A stretch of DNA of 48,153 nucleotides, from the NCBI GenBank assembly GCA_021205455.1, contig JAJPXL010000050.1, positions 1 through 48,153 on the forward strand, written 5' to 3'. This DNA comes from Clostridiales bacterium. Its GTDB lineage: Bacteria > Bacillota > Clostridia > Oscillospirales > Oscillospiraceae. Made by a program: the position numbers and the translations under genes. Shown here one piece after another: positions 26,421-34,082 of the stretch; position 1 is the first letter of the stretch; the number at the start of each line of letters is the position of its first letter. Below the pieces are notes generated by a model. That model did not search any database, was not told the DNA's origin, and worked only from the letters and a program-made list of their open reading frames with translations.

Positions 26421-27773
26421 TCACCCGCAGGCCGCCGCCAGCAGCTGGGCGGCAATTTTGCCCGCCGCATCCGTGCCGGCGCCGCCATGCTCCACCACCA
26501 CCACAAAGGCGTAGGGGGTGGCGCTGGAGTCCACGAAGCCCACGAACCAGGCGTGCGGCTCCCCCTCCCCCACCTCGGCGGTGCCGGACTTGGCGCACAC
26601 GGTCAGGTCGCCAAAGTCCAGGGAACTGCTGTACTTGTTCAGGACGTTGTCCCGCATCATCCATTTGAGGGTGTTGCAGGTGCCGGACGACCAGCCGATG
26701 GTGACGCTGCCTACCTCCTCCGTGTACACTGAGAACCCCAGCGGCCCCGTCACCCCGCTGAGCATGGTGGGGCTGGCGGCGGTGCCGCCGTTTGCGATGC
26801 AGCCCATCAGCACCAGCTCCGCGCAGGGGTTCACCAGGTCGGTGGACTGCCCCACGCCGGACCAGGCCAGGGCCGTGCTGCCGTCCTCGCTGGCAGTGAA
26901 GCTGCCCGCCGCCGTGGTGAAGCCGTTCACCGCCATGCTGTCCAGCAGCCCAGCCGCCTGGGCGTACTCTTCCAGCACGTCGCCTCCCAGCTCCAGGGCC
27001 AGCTCTGCAAAGGCGCAGTTGCAGGAGTTGGTTAAGCACTCCCCGAAGGTCTGGGTGCCGTGCTTGCCGGAGCAGGTGACGGTGGCCCCGTCTACCGTGA
27101 TGCTGCCGGTGCAGGTGTAGGAGAAGCTGTCCATATCCAGGTTCTCCAGGGCCGCGGCGGCGGTCACCAGCTTAAAGGTGGAGCCGGGGGTATAGGTGCT
27201 GGAGAGGAACCGGTTCAGGTAGGCGCCGGTGTAAGCGCTGTCCCCGGCAACCACCGCCGCCACCTCGGCCTCGTCCTCCGGGTCGTAGGTGGGGGTGGAC
27301 ACCATGCAGAGGATCTCCCCCGTCTCGTAATTGTACAGGGCCACCGTGCCGCTCTGCCCGTCCAGGGCCTCATAGGCCACCTTGTTCAAGTCCCCGTCGA
27401 TGGACAGGGTCACCGTGTTCCCTGTGCCGCTGGTGCCAAAGATGGGGTTGTAATCGATCAGCAGGTCGGCAAAGAGCCGGAGCGCCCCGGCCCCGATGTT
27501 GCCCGCGCTGTCCCCCACCGCGTGAAGGGTGGCCTTTCGGAGGGTGACGTCGTCGGAGTAGCTGCCGGTTTCGCAGTCATACAGCACGGTACCGTTCCGG
27601 TCCGTGATGGTGCCCACCGCCACTTTGCCGTTGGAGTAGACGTGCCGGTTGGCCTGGAAGGTGGCCCAGGACGAGCCGTTCACCACATAGAGGCCCAGAA
27701 AAATCACCAGCCCCGCCGCCATCAGTATGGCAAAGAGCAGCACAAACAGGGTGCGGTTTTTCAGCTGTTTCAT
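26421..27773 (-). CDS. penicillin-binding protein, transpeptidase (class B-like)
   Basis: A 450-residue cell-wall transpeptidase that cross-links peptidoglycan outside the membrane. Residues 8-31 form one membrane anchor. The three active-site motifs are present: STFK (198-201), SCN (250-252) and KSG (395-397, in place of KTG). Length fits the short PbpA-type proteins of Actinobacteria and Clostridia that lack a large N-terminal domain. The ATG overlaps the stop of the SEDS gene by four bases, so it is the cognate partner of that polymerase, the usual SEDS-bPBP pair. Whether it serves division, elongation or sporulation is not visible. Confidence 0.92.
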   Translation of the reverse strand: MKQLKNRTLFVLLFAILMAAGLVIFLGLYVVNGSSWATFQANRHVYSNGKVAVGTITDRNGTVLYDCETGSYSDDVTLRKATLHAVGDSAGNIGAGALRLFADLLIDYNPIFGTSGTGNTVTLSIDGDLNKVAYEALDGQSGTVALYNYETGEILCMVSTPTYDPEDEAEVAAVVAGDSAYTGAYLNRFLSSTYTPGSTFKLVTAAAALENLDMDSFSYTCTGSITVDGATVTCSGKHGTQTFGECLTNSCNCAFAELALELGGDVLEEYAQAAGLLDSMAVNGFTTAAGSFTASEDGSTALAWSGVGQSTDLVNPCAELVLMGCIANGGTAASPTMLSGVTGPLGFSVYTEEVGSVTIGWSSGTCNTLKWMMRDNVLNKYSSSLDFGDLTVCAKSGTAEVGEGEPHAWFVGFVDSSATPYAFVVVVEHGGAGTDAAGKIAAQLLAAACG

Positions 27774-29863
27774 GGGTCATCCTCCTCCCATTGGAAATAC
27801 TTCTGCCAGTCGTCCGCGTCCGAATGGAGGGGCGCGTCATCGTCGGCATAGGGCGGGGCGTCAAAGTCCTGCTCCGGCGGATTCGCAGGGGGCGCGGTCG
27901 GCTCCTTCCGCTGGAGGAGGGTGGGCTCGTCCTCGTCCAGGGTGGCGGGCGCATCCTCCCGGCGCGGCGGCTCGGGGCGGCGCACCACCGTCTCCTCCTC
28001 GGCGGAAGCGCGGGACATGATTTTGGTTTCCTCCTGCCCGCTGGCGGCGGCAGGTGCCTGACCGGCGGGCGGCTGAGGCGGCTCCCATCGCTGGGGCGCG
28101 GCCGCCTGAGCGGCGCGCTTCCGTTTGCCGGGGAGGCGGATGGCAAGGCTGGCGTTCTGCCGGGTGTCCGCCGCCTTCAGAAAGGCCAGCAGCCCCCAGC
28201 AGGAGATCATGCTGCTGCCGCCCACCGAGACGAAGGGGAAGGTCACCCCCGTCAGCGGCAGCAGGTCTACGGAGCCGAACACGTTCAGCATGGTCTGCAC
28301 CAGCAGCAGCATACTGGTGGCGCAGGCCCCGATCACATAGAAGCTGGAGCGGGCAGCCGCCGTCTGCCGGATGGCAAACAGGGCCATCAGCACAATGCTG
28401 ACCACGGCGCACACCGCGACGATCAGCCCCAGCTCCTCGCTGACCACGCCAAACACCAGGTCGGTGTTGGCCGCGCCCAGGCTTTTCAGCCAGCCGTTGC
28501 CGACGCCCCGGCCAAAGAGGCCGCCGCTGGCGATGGCGGACATGGTGCGGGTCTGCTGGTAGCCCAGGTTGGCGGTGTCCTCCCAGACGTGGCGGTAGAT
28601 GGCGAAGCGCTGGGCGATATAGGACCTGTAGTGCAGCACCAGCATCCCGCCGGCGCCTGCCGCCGCCACCATGAAGATGACGGAGGCCAGGTCGCCGGAG
28701 CGGAGGAAGGCGATGGCCAGGAAGGCCACGAAGAAAATCAGCGCCGTACCAAAGTCGCTCATCAGCACCAGACAGCCCACGCAGAACACGCTGAACAGCA
28801 GGCTGCCCAGCAGGTTCTTCCGGTCAAACAGCCTGTCCAGGGTGGCGGCCCCCACCAGGATGAAGACGATTTTCACAAACTCCGAGGGCTGGAAGGAGAT
28901 GGGGCCGATGGCCACCCAGTTCTTCGCGCCGAACAGCTGCTCGCCAAACAGCACGTTGAAAATCAGCAGCGCCACCGAGCCGATGGCCAGCGGCCAGCGC
29001 ACCCCCTTCGCCAGGTCCAAATCCCGCAGAATCAGGTTCATCACGAAGAACACCGCCAGCCCCAGGGCCACGCAGATGGTCTGCCGGTACAGGGTGGAGA
29101 CGCTGGACACCGCCGTCACCGTCAGGCAGAGGGAGGTCAGGAAGAAGGCCAGCGTTTCCAGCTCGAAGCCGGTGCGCCGGGCCGCTCGGTAGATGACGTA
29201 GAGCAGCCACTCCATCCCCATCAGCAGGCCGAAGCAGGTCAAAATCGTGGTGCTGCTGTCCGGCAGGGCCATACACAGGCTCCCCAGCAGCATTCCCTGC
29301 ACCAGGGTCAGCAGCAGCAGCGTGACGCTGGGGGAGAGGAACCTGCCGGGACGGGTGCGGCGCTCCATCTGCCGCCGTTCCTCCTCCTCCGTCAGGGGCA
29401 GGAACCGGGCCTCCACCCCGCCGAAGCCGATCCTGTCCTGGGGGGCCAGCTGGACGCTGTCCGTCACGGGGATGCCGTTCAGGGTGACGCCGTTCTTCGC
29501 GTTCAGAGGGTAGAGCATCCACCGCCCCCTGTCGTCCCGAATCAGGGCGGCGTGGCTTCGGGAGACGGTGGCATAGGGCAGCACCACGTCGCACCGCTTC
29601 GCCCGGCCCACCAGGTTCTCCCAGTGGCAGAGGGGCAGCTGCTTCCCGTCCGGCAGCACCAGGGAACCCCAAAGCTCCTGCTCCGGCCTGACCTGGAGCA
29701 TACTCCGGCCGCACCGGACCACGATCAGCACCGCAAAGACGGGCAGCAGGAACTGAAAGCAATATCTGCAAAGGACTTGAAAGGCCGTATGCTGGAATAT
29801 CGTCCCGAGGAATTCCAGCCCCAGATGTAAATAGCTGATCAATTGTGAAAAAAAGCCTGCCAT
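27770..29863 (-). CDS. SEDS-family peptidoglycan polymerase with N-terminal FHA domain
   Basis: A 697-residue fusion. Residue 30-50 is a membrane segment, 65-155 a forkhead-associated (FHA) domain with its three signatures GR (86-87), SRSH (101-104) and NG (124-125), and about 175-560 a FtsW/RodA/SpoVE-type polytopic membrane domain (GAKNWVAIGPISFQPSEFVKI, then LIFFVAFLAIAF and the final TFPFVSVGGSSM). SEDS proteins polymerise lipid II into glycan strands. The cytosolic tail (565-697) is disordered and acidic and carries three threonines in matching contexts (EETKI 613, EETVV 625, EPTLL 648). FHA domains bind phosphothreonine, so kinase control is likely. GGAGGAGG lies seven bases before the ATG. 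First gene of a two-gene operon with the PBP. Confidence 0.92.
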   Translation of the reverse strand: MAGFFSQLISYLHLGLEFLGTIFQHTAFQVLCRYCFQFLLPVFAVLIVVRCGRSMLQVRPEQELWGSLVLPDGKQLPLCHWENLVGRAKRCDVVLPYATVSRSHAALIRDDRGRWMLYPLNAKNGVTLNGIPVTDSVQLAPQDRIGFGGVEARFLPLTEEEERRQMERRTRPGRFLSPSVTLLLLTLVQGMLLGSLCMALPDSSTTILTCFGLLMGMEWLLYVIYRAARRTGFELETLAFFLTSLCLTVTAVSSVSTLYRQTICVALGLAVFFVMNLILRDLDLAKGVRWPLAIGSVALLIFNVLFGEQLFGAKNWVAIGPISFQPSEFVKIVFILVGAATLDRLFDRKNLLGSLLFSVFCVGCLVLMSDFGTALIFFVAFLAIAFLRSGDLASVIFMVAAAGAGGMLVLHYRSYIAQRFAIYRHVWEDTANLGYQQTRTMSAIASGGLFGRGVGNGWLKSLGAANTDLVFGVVSEELGLIVAVCAVVSIVLMALFAIRQTAAARSSFYVIGACATSMLLLVQTMLNVFGSVDLLPLTGVTFPFVSVGGSSMISCWGLLAFLKAADTRQNASLAIRLPGKRKRAAQAAAPQRWEPPQPPAGQAPAAASGQEETKIMSRASAEEETVVRRPEPPRREDAPATLDEDEPTLLQRKEPTAPPANPPEQDFDAPPYADDDAPLHSDADDWQKYFQWEEDDP

Positions 29864-30084
29864 AGGAACCTCCTCCTTTGTCGAGCCGCTGCGGCAGAGC
29901 TCATCTGGAGCTCATTTTACCACAGACGGCGAAAAAAGGGTAGCTATTTTACGCTGCTTCGCGGAAAATCTGCCGTTTGACCGCGTTTTACCCGATTTTC
30001 CGGTGGAAATTTGCACGATTTGCCCCGTTTTTCCCTTGGATGCCGTTCTCTTTTCGGGGAAGGCGGCTTTTTTCTGCGAAGCGG

Positions 30085-30113
30085 TTGCGAAAAACGGGAA
30101 ACTATGTTAAACT
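30085..30113 (+). promoter_or_regulatory. promoter of the ABC exporter operon
   Basis: TTGCGA (30085-30090), 17 bases, TAAACT (30108-30113), with an extended TG at 30105-30106. Confidence 0.5.
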
Positions 30114-30149
30114 GAACAATCAGTCTGAGGAAAGAACGGAGGGAGAGAA

Positions 30150-31967
30150 ATGACGCAAACAACGTCCAGGCTGGATATGCTGTTTGCCTTTTTGAAGGGC
30201 AGCAAGCGGTGGTTTGTGCTGGCCATAGCAGCGCTGCTGGGGCGGGCGCTTTGCACCATGCTTAGCCCCCAGGCAGTGCAGTACACCGTGGACAGCATCA
30301 TCGGCACAGAGGAAAGCAGCCTTCCCGCCTTTGTGGAGGGCTGGCTGGCCGGGCTGGGCGGCCGGGCGATGCTGCGGGAGAACCTGTGGATCGTGGCGCT
30401 GGCGGTGGCCGGGCTAGGTCTGCTCAGCGGGCTGCTGCGGTACCTCTATGTGATGCTGATTGCGAAAGGCGGCGAGGGCTTCGTCCGCGCCATGCGGAAT
30501 CAGACCTTCCGCCACATCGAGCGCCTGCCCTTCTCCTGGCACATGAGCCACCACACCGGCGACATCATTCAGCGCTGCACCACCGACATCGAGCTGGTGA
30601 AGGAGTTCCTGTCCAATCAGCTGTCCAGCCTGCTGAACTGCATCGTCACCATTGTGGCGGCGATGGCCTTCCTGTTTGGAGAGAACATCCCCCTGGCGCT
30701 GGTGGCCCTGGCTACGGAGCCGGTGCTGCTGGCCTATTCCATCCTCTTCCGGCGGAAGCTGGGCCGGCAGTTTCAGCTCTGTGACGAGGCGGACGGCAAG
30801 CTGTCCACCATCGCCCAGGAGAACCTGACCGGCGTTCGGGTGGTGCGGGCCTTTGGCCGGGAGGCGTATGAGCGGGAGCGGTTTGACCGGCAGTCCCGGA
30901 AGTCCACCGACCTGTGGGTTCGCTTCGGCGTGTACATGAGCGCTTTTTTTGAGGGGAATATGCTGCTGGGCGGCTTGCAGCTGCTGCTTGTGCTGACCAT
31001 CGGCGCCGTGATGGCAGTCCATGGGCAGCTTACCCCTGGTTCCCTGCTGGCCGTCCTCTCCTACATCACACTGATACAGCAGCCCACCCGCCAGATGGGG
31101 CGCATCCTCAGCGAGATGAGCAAGGCGGGCGTCTCCATCAACCGTATCTATGAAATCATGTCCGCCCAGGAGGAGTGGGATCCGCCGGACGCCCTGACCC
31201 CGCCCATGAACGGGGACATCGTATTTGACCACGTCAGCTTCCACTACCCCAACTGCCCGTTGTTGCTGGAGGACATCACCTTCACCGTCCCCGCCGGGGC
31301 CACCCTGGGCATCCTGGGTACCACCGGCAGCGGCAAAAGCACCCTGATGCACCTGCTGGACCGGCTCTATGACCTGCCGGAGGGCTGCGGCACCATCACC
31401 ATAGGCGGGGTGGACATCGCCAAAATGGAGGCATCCTGGGTGCGCCGGAATGTGGGCATGGTGCTCCAGGAGCCCATGCTGTTCAGCCGCACCCTGTCGG
31501 AGAACATCGGCCTGGCCGCCCAGGGGGGCTGTTCTCTGTCCGACATCCGGGAGGCCGCCCGCACCGCCTGCCTGGAGGAGGCCGTGGACGGCTTCGCCCA
31601 CGGCTACGACACCATGGTGGGGGAGCGGGGCGTCACCCTGTCCGGCGGCCAGAAGCAGCGGGCCGCCATCGCCCGTATGCTGCTGCAAAAGGCCCCCATC
31701 ATGGTCTTTGACGACTCCCTCTCCGCCGTGGACGCGGAGACAGACGCCAAAATCCGGGCCGCTTTGCAGGAGAGCATGGGTTCCTCCACCTGTATCCTGA
31801 TTTCCCACCGCATCTCCACCCTGATGGCGGCAGACCAGATCATCGTGCTGGACAAGGGCCGCATCGTGGAGCAGGGCACCCACGAGACGCTGCTGGCCCA
31901 AAACGGCCTGTACAGGCAGATTTACACCCTGCAATCCCAGTGGGAGGAGGCGGACTCCTGTGGCTGA
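30150..31967 (+). CDS. ABC exporter half-transporter, degenerate ATPase site
   Basis: A 605-residue membrane-ATPase fusion: six transmembrane helices in about residues 15-320, then the ATPase domain with Walker A GTTGSGKST, Q-loop, signature LSGGQKQR and H-loop SHRIST. In Walker B (IMVFDDSLSAVD) the catalytic Glu is replaced by Asp. Such a site hydrolyses ATP poorly and is typical of one half of a heterodimeric exporter (BmrCD, TM287/288 type). GGAGGGA precedes the ATG. The next gene overlaps by eight bases. Substrate may be a drug, lipid or peptide; it cannot be read from sequence. Confidence 0.92.
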   Translation: MTQTTSRLDMLFAFLKGSKRWFVLAIAALLGRALCTMLSPQAVQYTVDSIIGTEESSLPAFVEGWLAGLGGRAMLRENLWIVALAVAGLGLLSGLLRYLYVMLIAKGGEGFVRAMRNQTFRHIERLPFSWHMSHHTGDIIQRCTTDIELVKEFLSNQLSSLLNCIVTIVAAMAFLFGENIPLALVALATEPVLLAYSILFRRKLGRQFQLCDEADGKLSTIAQENLTGVRVVRAFGREAYERERFDRQSRKSTDLWVRFGVYMSAFFEGNMLLGGLQLLLVLTIGAVMAVHGQLTPGSLLAVLSYITLIQQPTRQMGRILSEMSKAGVSINRIYEIMSAQEEWDPPDALTPPMNGDIVFDHVSFHYPNCPLLLEDITFTVPAGATLGILGTTGSGKSTLMHLLDRLYDLPEGCGTITIGGVDIAKMEASWVRRNVGMVLQEPMLFSRTLSENIGLAAQGGCSLSDIREAARTACLEEAVDGFAHGYDTMVGERGVTLSGGQKQRAAIARMLLQKAPIMVFDDSLSAVDAETDAKIRAALQESMGSSTCILISHRISTLMAADQIIVLDKGRIVEQGTHETLLAQNGLYRQIYTLQSQWEEADSCG

Positions 31968-33786
31968 CGAGACCCATACCCCAACGAAGAAGCGCCCCTT
32001 CTTCGGTCTGGGCTTCCTGCTCCCCTTCTGGATGGAGCAGAAGACGCTGCTGGCGTTGACGGTACTCACCGGCCTGCTGGGCAGCGTGCTGGAGGCGGCC
32101 ATCCCCCTGTTCCAGAGCTACGCCATCGACCACTTCATCGGCCAGGGTACCCTGGACACCCTGGCGGCCTTCCTGCTGACCTACCTGCTGGTGCTGGTGG
32201 CGCGGCTGGGCATCAACTATTACTGCACCTATGCCGCCAACAAAATCGAAGTGGTGCTGGATTACAGCATCCGCAAAAAGCTCTTCGACCACCTGCAAAC
32301 CCTGTCCATCAGCTACTATAACCAGAACGGCGTGGGCTATATCCACTCCCGCCTTATCTCCGACGTGGGGCGCATCGGCGCGGTGGCCACCTGGAGCCTG
32401 ATGGATCTGGTTCTCTGGGACGGCAGCTATCTGGTGTTCATGCTCATCGTCATGCTGCGCCTGAACTGGCAGCTGGGGCTGGTCATGCTGGCGCTGGTTC
32501 CCATTGAAGTGGCAGCCTGCGCCTACTTCCAGGGACACCTGACCACCATGAATCGCCGCGTGCGGGAAATCAACAGCCGCATCACCGCGGATTACAACGA
32601 GGGCATCACCGGCGCCAAGACCATCAAGACCCTGGTGGCGGAGCAGAAGATGGAGGACACCTTCCAGGCGGATACCGCCGCCATGTACCACGCCAGCGTG
32701 AAAACCAACCACTACCGGGGCGCGTTACAGGCCATCGTCATCTTCGCCGGAAGCGTGGGGCTGGCCCTGATGCTGTGGCGGGGCGGCGTGCTGAATATGG
32801 AGGGCCTGCTGGCGCTGGGCACCCTGTCCGCCTTCACCACCTACGCCCTCAGCGTAGGGGACGTGGTGCAGGGCATCGTGGAGTCGCTGCAAAGCCTGGT
32901 CAGCGCCCAGGTGAACATCGAGCGGGTGGAACGGCTGCTGAACACCCAGCCCGACGTGGCGGACACCCCGGAGGTCATCGCCAAATACGGGGACTCCCTC
33001 CACCCCAGGCGGGAGAACTGGGAACCCCTCTATGGCGACGTGGAGTTCCGGGACGTGACCTTCCACTATCCGGACGGGGAGGAGACCATCCTGTCCCACT
33101 TCAATCTGACCGTCCCCCAGGGCACCCGGGTCGCCATCGTGGGGGAGACCGGCGCGGGGAAGAGCACGCTGGTGAACCTGATTTGCCGGTTCTTTGAGCC
33201 GACGGAGGGGGCCGTCCTCATCGACGGGCGGGACGCCAGGGAACGGAGCCAGCTCTGGCTCCACAGCAACATCGGCTACGTCCTCCAGCAGCCCCACCTG
33301 TTCAGCGGCACCGTACTGGAGAATCTGCGCTACGGCAATCCGGACGCCACGCTGGAGGAGATACAGCGGGCCTGCAGGCTGGTCTGCGCCGACCAGATTA
33401 TCGAGCGGATGGAGCATGGCTATGACAGCCAGGTGGGCGAGGGGGGCGACCTCCTCTCCACCGGGGAGAAGCAGCTCCTCAGCTTCGCCAGGGCCATCCT
33501 GTCCGACCCCCGCATCCTGGTGCTGGACGAGGCCACCTCCTCCATCGACACCCTGACCGAGCAGCTCATTCAGTCCGCCATCGCCGAGATGACCAGGGGC
33601 CGCACCAGCTTCATCATCGCCCACCGCCTGTCCACCATCCGGGACGCGGACGTGATTCTGATGGTGAAGGACGGGCAAATCATTGAGCGGGGCACCCATC
33701 AGGCGCTGATGGCGGCCAGAGGGGCCTATTACCGGCTCTACACCCACCAGTTCACCGTGGAAAGCGTCAGCTCCGTGCTGAGCTGA
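31960..33786 (+). CDS. ABC exporter half-transporter, competent ATPase site
   Basis: A 608-residue partner of the preceding protein with the same layout. Walker A is GETGAGKST, Walker B ILVLDEATSSID with the catalytic Glu, and the H-loop AHRLST. The signature is LSTGEKQ, not LSGGQ. Combined with the first half's LSGGQ and Asp-containing Walker B, the pair forms one competent and one degenerate ATP site. The start is GTG at 31960, inside the end of the first gene and ten bases after GGGAGGAGG, so the two halves are made together. Confidence 0.93.
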   Translation: MADETHTPTKKRPFFGLGFLLPFWMEQKTLLALTVLTGLLGSVLEAAIPLFQSYAIDHFIGQGTLDTLAAFLLTYLLVLVARLGINYYCTYAANKIEVVLDYSIRKKLFDHLQTLSISYYNQNGVGYIHSRLISDVGRIGAVATWSLMDLVLWDGSYLVFMLIVMLRLNWQLGLVMLALVPIEVAACAYFQGHLTTMNRRVREINSRITADYNEGITGAKTIKTLVAEQKMEDTFQADTAAMYHASVKTNHYRGALQAIVIFAGSVGLALMLWRGGVLNMEGLLALGTLSAFTTYALSVGDVVQGIVESLQSLVSAQVNIERVERLLNTQPDVADTPEVIAKYGDSLHPRRENWEPLYGDVEFRDVTFHYPDGEETILSHFNLTVPQGTRVAIVGETGAGKSTLVNLICRFFEPTEGAVLIDGRDARERSQLWLHSNIGYVLQQPHLFSGTVLENLRYGNPDATLEEIQRACRLVCADQIIERMEHGYDSQVGEGGDLLSTGEKQLLSFARAILSDPRILVLDEATSSIDTLTEQLIQSAIAEMTRGRTSFIIAHRLSTIRDADVILMVKDGQIIERGTHQALMAARGAYYRLYTHQFTVESVSSVLS

Positions 33787-33896
33787 CCCGCCCCGATTAT
33801 TTTTCAAAAGCGCCGTTTTTTGGCATTTTTCACATAGAAATCGACCGTTTTATTGGAAATTTATCCATTCTCAACCGGTTGTTCCGGCGGGAAAGA

Positions 33897-33925
33897 TTGA
33901 CATTCCGCCCCGTTTATGCTAAAAT
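33897..33925 (+). promoter_or_regulatory. promoter of glgP
   Basis: TTGACA (33897-33902), 17 bases, TAAAAT (33920-33925), with TG at 33917-33918 (extended -10). Close to consensus. The 296 bases between the ABC operon and glgP contain this promoter and the leader; the AT-rich part at 33795-33860 shows no clear terminator. Confidence 0.8.
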
Positions 33926-33977
33926 TTTTAAAGCAGTGATGTGCTGCGCACCCGCAAAAATGAATCGTTTTTCCCCC

Positions 33978-34053
33978 GATGTGAAGCCTGCGGACGGAAT
34001 CAGTGTCCCCCGCTGCCCGCCTCCCACAGGCGGCGCGGCAGGCGCTTCGCATC
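33978..34053 (+). promoter_or_regulatory. structured leader of glgP
   Basis: The glgP transcript would have an untranslated leader of about 150 bases. Inside it GATGTGAAGC (33978-33987) pairs with GCTTCGCATC (34044-34053) over ten positions with one G-U. An inner hairpin forms from 34014-34022 and 34028-34041. The ribosome site (34068-34072) lies 15 bases beyond, so the fold could affect translation. No known riboswitch class was recognised. Confidence 0.45.
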
Positions 34054-34082
34054 ACAAGACTCGAATTGGAGGACTGGAATTT

